Positions 17,499 to 25,970 of a stretch of 64,000 bases of DNA are shown in pieces (within the stretch, counting starts at the first letter, position 1; the number at the start of each line of letters is the position of its first letter). The translations under genes were made by a program, and so were the position numbers. Source of the stretch: Pseudomonas orientalis (GTDB lineage Bacteria > Pseudomonadota > Gammaproteobacteria > Pseudomonadales > Pseudomonadaceae). Location: contig NZ_CP018049.1 of assembly GCF_002934065.1 (NCBI RefSeq), positions 2,478,501 to 2,542,500 on the forward strand, written 5' to 3'. A model generated the notes under the pieces. That model searched no databases, was not told the DNA's origin, and saw only the letters and a list, made by a program, of their open reading frames with translations.

Positions 17499-17518
17499 TT
17501 TCAATGTGTAATTTGAAA
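17499..17518. promoter_or_regulatory. inverted repeat TTTCAA-N8-TTGAAA upstream of alkB
   Basis: A perfect 6-bp inverted repeat with an 8-base spacer lies about 130 bp before the alkB start, in the 300-bp gap 17347-17646. The same half-sites with the same spacing recur before fadE at 21833-21852 with one change. This suggests a shared operator for a regulator of alkane or fatty-acid genes. No candidate regulator gene is in this cluster. Nothing else clear is seen in the gap apart from an A+T-rich stretch at 17481-17500. Confidence 0.42.
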
Positions 17519-17646
17519 CAGTTTTTGAAATGCCTAAGAGCGAATAAAATAATGAAAAGAACGCCTTTTATCGCATGGTTGATTTCTCGCAGCGGTCAGC
17601 GCTGCGTCATTGCCTTTTCTGCCTTCGGATGCATTCGGAGGTTGCC

Positions 17647-18927
17647 ATGAATCCTGCTTTGACTGTTCCAGGCGTCTGGGCCGACGGCAAGCGGTACCTG
17701 TGGTGGCTCGGCATCATGCCCCTGGCAACCCCACTGCTCTCGGGCGCCCTGGCGATCGGCACCGGTGTCCAGCAATTGTGGTGGGTCGGCGTACTGGTCA
17801 TCTTCGGCTTGATCCCCCTGATCGACGGCCTGCTGGGTGAGGATGTCAGCAACCCGCCCGAATCCGCCGTCAGCCACCTCGAATCCCAAAGTTATTACCG
17901 TTGGATCGTCTACACCGGCGTGCTGTTTGTGATCGCCTCGGTGGTGGTTACCGGTTGGCTCGCCGCCGGTGGCATTGACTGGATCATTCGCGGCGGCCTT
18001 GTGCAGGCAACCGCCACGCTGGATCCTTCCCACTGGCTGGCAAAAACCGCCGCCTTCATTACTGCGCGCGTCGAGCTGCACGGTCAGATCAGTGGCTTCA
18101 CGTATCTGGGCATGGCGATGTCTACCGGGGCCGCCACCGGTATTGCGATCAACACCGCCCACGAGCTGGGGCACAAGCCCAAGCCACTGGAAGTGTTCCT
18201 CGCAAAGGTAACCCTGGCGCCGACCTTCTACGGCCATTTCTATACCGAACACAACCGGGGCCACCACGTACGCGTCGCTACACCGGAAGACCCGGCCAGC
18301 TCGCGCCTGGGGGAAAGCTTCTGGGCGTTCCTGCCGCGTTCGGTGTGGTTCAGCGCGCGCTCGGCGTGGAACCTGGAGCGCGAACGCCTGCGCAAACTCG
18401 GGCTGCCGGTCTGGCACTGGAAAAACGCGGTGCTCAGCGCCTGGATGTACAGCGTGCTGCTCTGGGGAGCAATGATTGCCTGGCTGGGCGCGGCGGTGAT
18501 CCCGTTCTTGATTATCCAGGGGGTCTACGGTTTTTCGCTGCTTGAGGTGGTCAATTACGTTGAGCACTACGGCCTCAAACGGCAAAAATTGCCCAACGGT
18601 CGTTATGAACGTTGTTCGCCGCGCCACTCCTGGAACAGCAACCGAATTGTGACCAACATCTTTTTGTTCCAATTACAACGGCATTCCGATCATCACGCCA
18701 ATCCAACCCGTAGTTATCAGTCGTTGCGCCACTTTGATGAATCACCGCAACTTCCATACGGTTACGCCAGTATGATTGTCTGGGCGTATGTGCCTTACTT
18801 GTGGCGGCGGCGGATGGACCATCGTGTAGTGAATCATTATGCCGGCGATATAACGTTGACCAATCTCCAGCCGTCACAGCGCTTGAAGTATCTGGAGAAA
18901 TTCAGCGGCGACGCCAAGCCGTTTTAA
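17647..18927 (+). CDS. alkB: alkane 1-monooxygenase
   Basis: A 426-residue integral-membrane non-haem di-iron hydroxylase that converts n-alkanes to 1-alkanols with electrons from rubredoxin. All four signature histidine/conserved boxes are intact: HELGHK, EHNRGHH, NYVEHYGL and LQRHSDHHA. Hydrophobic helices surround them in the usual arrangement (for example WWLGIMPLATPLLSGALAIG and WIVYTGVLFVIASVVV). The ATG at 17647 has CGGAGG upstream. No rubredoxin or rubredoxin reductase gene is in the window, so these must be elsewhere. The two PraB-like genes and the FadL porin follow directly, forming a hydrocarbon uptake and oxidation block. Confidence 0.97.
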   Translation: MNPALTVPGVWADGKRYLWWLGIMPLATPLLSGALAIGTGVQQLWWVGVLVIFGLIPLIDGLLGEDVSNPPESAVSHLESQSYYRWIVYTGVLFVIASVVVTGWLAAGGIDWIIRGGLVQATATLDPSHWLAKTAAFITARVELHGQISGFTYLGMAMSTGAATGIAINTAHELGHKPKPLEVFLAKVTLAPTFYGHFYTEHNRGHHVRVATPEDPASSRLGESFWAFLPRSVWFSARSAWNLERERLRKLGLPVWHWKNAVLSAWMYSVLLWGAMIAWLGAAVIPFLIIQGVYGFSLLEVVNYVEHYGLKRQKLPNGRYERCSPRHSWNSNRIVTNIFLFQLQRHSDHHANPTRSYQSLRHFDESPQLPYGYASMIVWAYVPYLWRRRMDHRVVNHYAGDITLTNLQPSQRLKYLEKFSGDAKPF

Positions 18928-19050
18928 TTAGAAATAAAAATGTGTTTTTCGAGGTATTTCGATAAGGATTTCTACGTCGATTATTTGTTAGCTTAGTTGC
19001 AAGACAGTTGTTTACCCAAACGAAAATAATTTCAAGGGAAGGGCGTAAAC

Positions 19051-19554
19051 ATGCAAGTAACTCGTGTGACTATAAAGTTCGCCGTTAATGTCGTATTGGC
19101 CACACTGGGCCTGATCGCCTGGCATCAGGCACTGGCCGCCCGTATCGAACCTGCCGGCAGTGCGTTCACAGCCCAGGGCCCAATCAGCTTTTCCAAAGGC
19201 GCGTTGATCAGTGCTGACTGCACTATCAAGGTGGCCGGTAAGGTGGCGGCCGATGGCGCGTCAGTCAATATCGACAAGGTGGCCTTCGACGGCGGGCTCA
19301 AATGCAGCCGGGTCGAAGCTATTAATCTGCCATGGATTTTGATTGCGAAAGATACAAAAAGTGGCTCGATGTCCAAAATCAGCGTTGATGTGCATGCGTT
19401 CGGCCTGGGCGGCAAGTGCGGCCCCTCTACGGCGGCAGGTACCTGGGATAATGCCACCGGAAAGTTAGAGGCCGCCAATGTGCCGATTGGTGATGACTGC
19501 ACAATTAAAACGGTGTCGATCAAGATGCCGCCTGATTTCAAAGTTGTTGAATGA
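19051..19554 (+). CDS. PraB-like secreted protein, copy 1
   Basis: A 167-residue secreted protein with a signal peptide ending near AWHQALAA. The mature part (RIEPAGSAFTAQGPISFSKG..., four scattered cysteines that could pair) resembles the next gene product and the Pseudomonas PraA/PraB proteins, reported as activators of n-alkane oxidation. A likely role is extracellular help with hydrocarbon contact or emulsification rather than gene regulation. The start has AAGGGAAGGG upstream. It follows alkB by 123 bp and is 118 bp before its paralog. Compared with copy 2 it is richer in Lys and less Ser/Thr/Asn-rich, so the pair has diverged. Confidence 0.8.
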   Translation: MQVTRVTIKFAVNVVLATLGLIAWHQALAARIEPAGSAFTAQGPISFSKGALISADCTIKVAGKVAADGASVNIDKVAFDGGLKCSRVEAINLPWILIAKDTKSGSMSKISVDVHAFGLGGKCGPSTAAGTWDNATGKLEAANVPIGDDCTIKTVSIKMPPDFKVVE

Positions 19555-19672
19555 GTTTGTCGGATTTAACTGAATTTGGCTGGAATACGAAGTTCTGCAG
19601 TTTTACCGTGACTTCGTGTTCATGGCCATTACCCCAGGCGAAATAACTCGCCATTACATGTGAGGCAAAATA

Positions 19673-20176
19673 ATGAAAAGCTTGAAAACCCTCGTTTGTG
19701 CAACTTCGTTCGCCCTGAGCCTTGGTGCAGTGTCGATGGCCAACGCTGCCACTATCGCGCCTGCCGGCACGGCGTTCTCCACATCGGGCTCGATTACCGT
19801 TACCTCGCCCGCGTCCCTGAACCTGCCGGTGACCTGCAACATCGCCTTCACCGGTTCCGTCGCGGCGGATGGCTCGAGCGCTTCGATCACCGGCGCAACG
19901 GTCAACGGGTCCAACTCGCTGTGTGGCGTACCCAAGTTGTTGGGCCTGCCGTGGACATTGAACGTGGCAAGCGGTGGCCCTGATGCCTTCAACGGTACGG
20001 TGTCGGGCGTGAATTTCCAGATTCTCAACAATTGCTCCGCTTCGCCGGTGACCATCAATGTCGGCTTCAATAACTCCACCAACCAGTTGAAGGTGCCAAG
20101 CACACAAACCGTTGGCAACTGCAAAATTACCGCTCTGACCGCTACACCAAGCCCGGCCTTTACCGTTACCCCATAA
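19673..20176 (+). CDS. praB: PraB-like secreted protein, copy 2
   Basis: A 167-residue protein, the same length as the paralog upstream. The signal peptide ends at VSMANA, and the mature sequence starts ATIAPAGTAFSTSGSITVT. It is low in charged residues and rich in Ser, Thr, Asn and Ala, with four cysteines (VTCN, LCGV, NNCS, GNCK). This composition suits a secreted, surface-active or adhesive protein. It is the closer of the two to what I know as PraB, a protein tied to alkane oxidation and biofilm or adhesion in P. aeruginosa. The ATG has TGAGG upstream. It sits between alkB and the FadL-type porin. Confidence 0.82.
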   Translation: MKSLKTLVCATSFALSLGAVSMANAATIAPAGTAFSTSGSITVTSPASLNLPVTCNIAFTGSVAADGSSASITGATVNGSNSLCGVPKLLGLPWTLNVASGGPDAFNGTVSGVNFQILNNCSASPVTINVGFNNSTNQLKVPSTQTVGNCKITALTATPSPAFTVTP

Positions 20177-20218
20177 AGGCCGTGAGCGTTTGACGTGATG
20201 ATCACACGTTGAAACACG

Positions 20219-20242
20219 CCAGTGCCTCGCAAGGGGCACTGG
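20219..20242 (+). terminator. GC-rich hairpin between praB-like and fadL-like genes
   Basis: CCAGTGCC at 20219-20226 pairs with GGCACTGG at 20235-20242 around an eight-base loop. There is no T run, so it is not a textbook terminator. It could be a partial terminator or an mRNA-stabilising stem that sets different levels of the abundant secreted protein and the porin. Confidence 0.4.
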
Positions 20243-20302
20243 CTGCGGGAGGCCAGGTCGGGACAACCGATCTCGGAGGATAAAAACAATAAGGAGTGGA
20301 GC

Positions 20303-21712
20303 ATGAATAATAAAAAGCAACAGGCACGTACGTTGTTGAGCCTGGCCATTCTCGGCGGCCTGATCACGGCGACAGGCCACGCAAACGCCGGCGGTTTCTC
20401 GACGCCGACCTTCGGCGCTCCCGGATGGGGACGTGCCTTCGGCGGGGGCTCGCTGTTTCAGAATGATCCTTCCGCGGCCTACAACAACCCGGCCGGCATG
20501 GCGTTCATCGACCATACGATTTCTCAATTTACCGTTGATTACGCGCGCATCAACGTTAAATACAAGGGCACAGCCACGGACTACGCGGGCAACGCGCCTG
20601 CGGCGGTCGACCCTACGGATTTGAGTTCCACGCCGCGCACCGGCGATGGTGGGCAAGGCGGGTTTACCGCCTGGTTGCCAACCGGCTTCATGGTGATACC
20701 GATCAACGACCGATTCGCGTTCGGGCTGAGTCAGGTGGTGCCGATGGGGGCGCGCACCACGTGGGATCAAGACTGGATCGGTCGCGACTTTGCCGTTGAT
20801 ACGCGTATTGAAACGGTGGGTGTCACAGGCTCCCTGTCGTTCAAGGTCAATGACCAGTTCTCGGTGGGTGGCGGTGCCATCGTCCAGCACACCAAAGGTT
20901 TTGTAAGCCAGAATCTGGACCTGTATTCCGCAGCAGCCTTGTCGCCGGACATCGGTCTCCCGTTCCCTTCCGGAGTCGGTTCCTCGCTGATGCGGGTCAA
21001 GGTGGACAACACCTCGGTCGGCTGGTTTGCCGGTGTGGTCTGGAAGCCTACCCAATTCGATACCCTGGGCCTGAATTACCACGCGAAAATCAAGAATAAA
21101 CTCGAAGGCAAGTACAGCCTGTATGCCGACGAGGCGAACAAGTCACTGATCGAAGGCGGCCTGCCGGCGCTGGCTTATCCGGGACTGGACCTCAACGTCA
21201 ACGGCGCCAAGGCTTCGACACAACTGGACGTGCCCGCCAACGCCTCCATCGACTGGGTGCACCAGTTCAATGATCGCCTCACCCTGGGCGCCAGCGTCAC
21301 GTGGACCCAATGGTCGTCGTTCAAGGCGCTGACATTGAAGTCCGAGGGCACGCAGCTCGTGTCGATTCCCTATAACTACAAGGATGCCTGGATGGTGTCG
21401 CTGGGTGGCGATTACAAATTCACCGACGACTTCACCTTCCGCGCCGGTGTCGCCACCGACCAGACGCCCACCCGCAACTCTACGCGTGACCCGCGTATCC
21501 CTGACGGAGACCGGATATTCGCCTCCCTGGGCTTTGGCTACAACATCCGCGCTGTTCCCGGTTTGAGCATCGATGGCGCCTATTCGCGGCAATTCGTCGA
21601 GAAGGCCAAGCTGCGGACGCACAACCAGGATCGCCTGGGTGGTGCAACGCTCGATGGTAAAGCCGACGCAAAGGGCGAGGTCGTCAGCCTGTCAGCGACT
21701 TACGCCTTCTGA
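20303..21712 (+). CDS. FadL-family outer-membrane hydrocarbon/fatty-acid porin
   Basis: A 469-residue outer-membrane beta-barrel precursor. The signal peptide ends near GHANA. The mature N-terminus GGFSTPTFGAPGWGRAFGGG and the following NDPSAAYNNPAGMAF match the FadL hatch region with its NPA motif. The chain ends in aromatic Phe (LSATYAF), the usual barrel signal. FadL proteins pass long-chain fatty acids and other hydrophobics by lateral diffusion; next to AlkB this one probably brings in alkanes or their products. The ATG at 20303 has AAGGAG seven bases upstream, so the longer in-frame ORF is not used. Confidence 0.92.
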   Translation: MNNKKQQARTLLSLAILGGLITATGHANAGGFSTPTFGAPGWGRAFGGGSLFQNDPSAAYNNPAGMAFIDHTISQFTVDYARINVKYKGTATDYAGNAPAAVDPTDLSSTPRTGDGGQGGFTAWLPTGFMVIPINDRFAFGLSQVVPMGARTTWDQDWIGRDFAVDTRIETVGVTGSLSFKVNDQFSVGGGAIVQHTKGFVSQNLDLYSAAALSPDIGLPFPSGVGSSLMRVKVDNTSVGWFAGVVWKPTQFDTLGLNYHAKIKNKLEGKYSLYADEANKSLIEGGLPALAYPGLDLNVNGAKASTQLDVPANASIDWVHQFNDRLTLGASVTWTQWSSFKALTLKSEGTQLVSIPYNYKDAWMVSLGGDYKFTDDFTFRAGVATDQTPTRNSTRDPRIPDGDRIFASLGFGYNIRAVPGLSIDGAYSRQFVEKAKLRTHNQDRLGGATLDGKADAKGEVVSLSATYAF

Positions 21713-21832
21713 TGGCGCAACGGCGCGCGGCCTGTGTTCGACGGGTCGCGTAGGCGTACTTCAATAGCTATTCACACGTGACAGGCTGACCCGTTCAGCC
21801 CGTTATTTTCTCGCCAAAGCATTAAATAAAAA

Positions 21833-21852
21833 TTTCAAAACAAAATTTGAAT
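21833..21852. promoter_or_regulatory. inverted repeat TTTCAA-N8-TTGAAT upstream of fadE
   Basis: The half-sites and spacing match the element before alkB at 17499-17518 with one mismatch. It lies 93-112 bp before the fadE start in an A+T-rich stretch, a normal position for an operator. It supports co-regulation of the alkB block and the beta-oxidation block. Confidence 0.42.
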
Positions 21853-21944
21853 TTGTCTTTGGGAGTTTGTAGTGTGGCTCTAAGCCGCCGCTCGATCCGA
21901 GCGGTCCGTGAGTGTCATGCCCTGGATCAAGTAGAGGTATCCCC

Positions 21945-24470
21945 ATGGTTATCTGGTTATTGGTGGGTTTCGCCGCAGCGATTGCCCTGGCGTATCGACA
22001 AGCTGCTGCCATCTTGTGGCTGGGCGCGGGCCTGGCATGGCTGGCTGTTGGCTATCTGTGCAACGTGGTGGCCGCATTTGGTGCCAGCGTCGCGGCGGTG
22101 CTGGTGCTGCTGCCGGGCGTGGTGCTGGCGATCAAACCCCTGCGCCGTGTGCTGTTGACCGGCAAGGCCCTGAAGCTGTTTCGTACGATCATGCCGGCGA
22201 TGTCCGACACCGAGCGTGCGGCCATTGAGTCCGGCACCGTGTGGTGGGATGCCGAGCTGTTCAGCGGCAAGCCCGACTGGCAGCGCCTGTTGCAAGCCGC
22301 ACCGGCCAGCCTGAGTGCCGAAGAGCAGGCGTTTCTCGACAACGAAGTGGAAACCCTGTGCGACATCGCCAATGACTGGGAAACCACTCAGGTGTGGCAG
22401 GACATGTCCCCCGAGGGCTGGCAGTACACCAAGGACGCGGGCTTTCTCGGCATGATCATTCCCAAGCAGTACGGCGGCAAGGGCTTCTCCCACTATGCGC
22501 ACTCCCAGGTGGTGATGAAACTGTCAACCCGCTGTTCGGCGGCGGCCATTTCGGTGATGGTGCCCAATTCCCTGGGCCCCGCTGAACTGTTGCTGCATTA
22601 CGGCACCGACGCCCAGCGCAACTACTACCTGCCGCGTCTGGCGCGGGGCGAGGATATCCCATGCTTTGCGCTGACCAGCCCGTATGCCGGCTCCGACGCC
22701 GGCGCAATTCCCGACGTGGGCATCGTGTGCAAAGGCCTGCACGAAGGTGAGCAGGTGCTGGGCTTCAAGGTGACCTGGGACAAGCGCTACATCACTCTCG
22801 GCCCGATTGCCACGGTGCTGGGCCTGGCCTTCCGCGCCGAAGACCCGGACGGTCTGCTCGGTGCCGCCGGTTCCCTGGGCATTACCTGCGCGTTGATTCC
22901 CACCTCCCATCCGGGCGTGAACAGCGGTCGGCGCCATTGGCCGTTGAACGCGGTGTTCCAGAACGGCCCGACCACCGGCAAGGATGTGTTCATTCCGCTG
23001 GAGTGGGTGATCGGCGGCCGCGAACAAGTCGGCAACGGCTGGCGCATGCTGATGGAATGCCTGGCGGCGGGCAGGGCGATTTCGCTGCCCTCGGCCAATG
23101 TCGGCCTGGGCAAAGTGGCGGTACGGGGCACCACCGCTTACGCGGCGATGCGTAAACAGTTCGGCCTGCCCATCGGCAAGTTCGAAGGGGTGCAGGCGCC
23201 GTTGGCACGCATGGCCGGGCATTTGTATGCCTGTGATGCGGTGCGCAAGGTGTCGGTGGCGTCCCTGGATGCGGGCGAGAAACCCTCGGTGATCTCGGCC
23301 ATTGCCAAATACCACGTCACCGAGCGCGCCCGCATGATCGTCAACGATGGCATGGACATCGTCGCCGGCAAGGGCATCTGCATGGGGCCCAACAACTTCC
23401 TGGCCCGTGCCTATCAGCAAAGCCCCATCGCCATCACGGTGGAAGGCGCGAACATCATGACCCGCTGCCTGATCATCTACGGCCAGGGCCTGATCCGCTG
23501 CCATCCCTATGTGTTCCGCGAGATGGAAGCGGCGCGCCAGCCGGATCGGCGCAAGGCACTGGAGGCGTTCGACAGCGCGATGTTCGGCCATGTGAGCTTT
23601 GTATTGGCCAACACCGTGCGTGCGGCGGTGCATGCATTGACCGGTGGCCGGTTGCTGTCTGCCCCGGCCAAGACCGACCCGGCGCTGGCGTCCTACTATC
23701 GTCAGGCCAATCGCCTGTCGGTGGTGCTGGCGCTGGTCTCGGACATTTCCATGGGCGTGCTGGGCGGTGCCCTCAAGCGCAAGGAAAGCATCACCGGGCG
23801 CCTGGGCGATATTCTTTCGCAGCTCTACATTCTGTCCTGCGTGCTCAAGCGCTTCGAGGATGACGGTCGGCCCCAGGCGGACCTGCCGCTGGTGCATTGG
23901 GCGGCCCAGGATGCCTTGCTGCGCGCCCATGAAGCCCTGGCTGAAGTGCTCGACAATTACCCCTCGAAAGTCGCTGCCGGGGTGCTGCGCGGTTTGAGCT
24001 TTCCGTTCGGCATTCCCTTGCATAAACCGTCGGATCGCCTGTTGGCCCAGGTCGCCGATGTGGTGCAGGTCCCCGGCGAGACCCGCGACCGGCTGCTGGC
24101 CAATTCCTACATCCCCCGGCCGGAAATCGACAAGCTGGCCTATGGCGAGCTGGGACTGCGCCTGTTGCCCCAGGTTGAGCTGATTGAGGCACGGCTCAAG
24201 CCCGCCATCAAGCAAGGCCTGCTTGAGCCGATGCCGATTTCCGCCGTGGCCTTTACCGACTGGCGCGTCAAGGCGCGGGCGCTGGATTTGATCAGCGACG
24301 ACGAAGAGGCCTTGCTCGCACGCTATGTGGAATACGCCGACCACGCTATCCAGGTCGACGATTTCCCGCAGGACTTCGGTTTGCTGGAGGCCCTGCAACA
24401 GCGCAAGCAAGCATTGGAGCCCGCCGCCAAGCGTCGCGCCAGCCAAAGCGAAAATGCGTCGGTCAATTAA
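21945..24470 (+). CDS. fadE: FadE-type acyl-CoA dehydrogenase
   Basis: An 841-residue long acyl-CoA dehydrogenase. The first 60 residues are strongly hydrophobic (VIWLLVGFAAAIALAYRQ and two more helices), as in membrane-associated FadE. The dehydrogenase core runs from about residue 130, with CFALTSPYAGSDAG for FAD/acyl binding and the catalytic Glu in ITVEGANIMTR. A C-terminal extension typical of the long FadE form follows. The ATG at 21945 has AGAGGT upstream. It performs the first oxidation of beta-oxidation and begins the block that continues with FabG-like, MaoC-like, thiolase and ligase genes, though a REPIN separates it from them. Confidence 0.93.
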   Translation: MVIWLLVGFAAAIALAYRQAAAILWLGAGLAWLAVGYLCNVVAAFGASVAAVLVLLPGVVLAIKPLRRVLLTGKALKLFRTIMPAMSDTERAAIESGTVWWDAELFSGKPDWQRLLQAAPASLSAEEQAFLDNEVETLCDIANDWETTQVWQDMSPEGWQYTKDAGFLGMIIPKQYGGKGFSHYAHSQVVMKLSTRCSAAAISVMVPNSLGPAELLLHYGTDAQRNYYLPRLARGEDIPCFALTSPYAGSDAGAIPDVGIVCKGLHEGEQVLGFKVTWDKRYITLGPIATVLGLAFRAEDPDGLLGAAGSLGITCALIPTSHPGVNSGRRHWPLNAVFQNGPTTGKDVFIPLEWVIGGREQVGNGWRMLMECLAAGRAISLPSANVGLGKVAVRGTTAYAAMRKQFGLPIGKFEGVQAPLARMAGHLYACDAVRKVSVASLDAGEKPSVISAIAKYHVTERARMIVNDGMDIVAGKGICMGPNNFLARAYQQSPIAITVEGANIMTRCLIIYGQGLIRCHPYVFREMEAARQPDRRKALEAFDSAMFGHVSFVLANTVRAAVHALTGGRLLSAPAKTDPALASYYRQANRLSVVLALVSDISMGVLGGALKRKESITGRLGDILSQLYILSCVLKRFEDDGRPQADLPLVHWAAQDALLRAHEALAEVLDNYPSKVAAGVLRGLSFPFGIPLHKPSDRLLAQVADVVQVPGETRDRLLANSYIPRPEIDKLAYGELGLRLLPQVELIEARLKPAIKQGLLEPMPISAVAFTDWRVKARALDLISDDEEALLARYVEYADHAIQVDDFPQDFGLLEALQQRKQALEPAAKRRASQSENASVN

Positions 24471-24487
24471 TCCAAATGCGGTCCCAA

Positions 24488-24576
24488 TGTGGGAGGGGGC
24501 TTGCCCCCGATGGCGGTCTAACAGGTGCATCTGTGTGGGCAGACACACCGCTATCGGGGGCAAGCCCCCTCCCACA
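24488..24576. repeat. 89-nt REPIN, family 1
   Basis: Two inverted REP arms (TGTGGGAGGGGGCTTGCCCCC and its reverse complement) flank a variable middle. The length is exactly 89 nt. It lies between fadE and the FabG-like gene. Such elements are mobilised by RAYT transposases encoded elsewhere and often act as transcription attenuators or mRNA stabilisers. Confidence 0.9.
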
Positions 24577-24623
24577 GGTGACCGGGTTTCCACGGCAGGA
24601 TTGTGTTGTGAATGGATCTATCT

Positions 24624-25967
24624 ATGAGTGACAGCTACCTTTCTTTCGTCAACTCCCCCTGGGGCCGTCGCCTGGCCCAGGCCGTCGGCTTGCCGCAACC
24701 TCTGCCGCTGCAACGCCACCGCAGTGGCCAGCAGGGCCTGGCCAACCCGGTGATCCTCGCCGGGGCAGGGCGCCTGGCGGAGCAGGTGCAACGCCTCTTC
24801 ACCAGCACCGATACCGTCGCCGCCACCCCGGCCACTCTCAGGGCGCCGTCCACGGTGAAGGTGCAGGGCGCGGTTTTCGATGCCACCGGCGTGACAGACC
24901 CGCAGCACCTGGACGAGCTCTACCGGTTCTTTCACGCCAATGCCAAGCGCCTGGGCCAACACGCGCGCGTGGTGGTACTCGGCACTGCGCCGGAACACTG
25001 CCAGGACTTGCCCCAGGCCGTCGCCCAGCGCGCGCTCGAAGGGTTGGCACGCTCGCTGGCCAAGGAGCTGCGCCGGGCAATTACCGTGCAATTGATCTAC
25101 GTGGCGCCTGGCGCCGAAGACGCGCTGGACAGCAGCCTGCGCTTCTTTCTGTCGCGTCGTTCGGCCTATGTGTCGGGGCAAGTGGTACGCCTGGAAAAAC
25201 CGCTGGACGACGCGCTGAGTGTTAATTGGGACAGGCCGTTCGCCGGCCGGCGCGCCCTGGTCACCGGTGCCTCGCGGGGCATCGGCCTGGCCATTGCCCA
25301 GGTGTTGGCGCGCGACGGTGCCCATGTGGTGTGTGTCGACGTGCCCCAGGCCCAGCAGGCGCTGCAACAGGCCGCCGACAGCGTGAGCGGCTCGGCGCTG
25401 CCCCTGGACATCACCGCGCCAGATGCCGTCGCGTTATTGCTGGCGCATGTCGGCCAGTACGGCGCCTTCGATGTGGTGGTGCACAACGCCGGGATTACCC
25501 GCGACAAGACCATTGCCAAAATGACCGAAGCTGCCTGGCGCAGTGTGCTGGCGGTCAATCTTGAAGCGCCGTTGCAGCTCAGCCAGGCGCTGCTGGATAA
25601 CCAGGGCCTGAACCCCGGCGGGCGTATCGTGTGCGTGTCGTCGATTTCCGGGATTGCCGGCAACCTCGGGCAGAGCAACTACGCCACTTCCAAGGCCGGG
25701 GTGATCGGTCTGGTGCAGGGCCTGGCCCCGCAGGCGGCGGCGCGGCAGGTAACGGTGAATGCGGTGGCGCCAGGCTTTATCGAAACGCAGATGACCGCGA
25801 AAATTCCGCTGATGATCCGCGAAGCCGGGCGGCGCATGAATTCCCTGTCCCAGGGCGGGCAACCGATCGACGTGGCCGAGACCATCGCCTGGCTGGCCCA
25901 TCCCGCCTCGGGTGGAATCACTGGCCAGGTAGTGCGGGTGTGCGGCCAAAGCCTGCTGGGAGCCTGA
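24624..25967 (+). CDS. long-form FabG-like 3-ketoacyl reductase/3-hydroxyacyl dehydrogenase
   Basis: A 447-residue protein with an N-terminal degenerate Rossmann-like domain (about residues 1-200) and a C-terminal SDR domain. The active SDR domain shows TGASRGIG, NAGITRDKT, and the Ser...Tyr-Lys pattern in VSSISG and NYATSKAG. This two-domain high-molecular-weight FabG is known in actinobacteria and pseudomonads and acts on CoA or ACP thioesters. Here it is next to a MaoC hydratase, thiolase and FadD, so it likely handles the (R)-3-hydroxyacyl-CoA step. I chose the second ATG (24624, MSDSYLSF) as family-like; an ATG at 24612 would add four residues. Confidence 0.88.
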   Translation: MSDSYLSFVNSPWGRRLAQAVGLPQPLPLQRHRSGQQGLANPVILAGAGRLAEQVQRLFTSTDTVAATPATLRAPSTVKVQGAVFDATGVTDPQHLDELYRFFHANAKRLGQHARVVVLGTAPEHCQDLPQAVAQRALEGLARSLAKELRRAITVQLIYVAPGAEDALDSSLRFFLSRRSAYVSGQVVRLEKPLDDALSVNWDRPFAGRRALVTGASRGIGLAIAQVLARDGAHVVCVDVPQAQQALQQAADSVSGSALPLDITAPDAVALLLAHVGQYGAFDVVVHNAGITRDKTIAKMTEAAWRSVLAVNLEAPLQLSQALLDNQGLNPGGRIVCVSSISGIAGNLGQSNYATSKAGVIGLVQGLAPQAAARQVTVNAVAPGFIETQMTAKIPLMIREAGRRMNSLSQGGQPIDVAETIAWLAHPASGGITGQVVRVCGQSLLGA

Positions 25968-25970
25968 GCC

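Noticed and set aside
22524..24593. A 689-codon open frame on the reverse strand across fadE
   Set aside because: It lies antisense to a gene with clear acyl-CoA dehydrogenase motifs; high GC at third positions opens the opposite frame, and its translation is His/Gln/Arg-rich without any domain.
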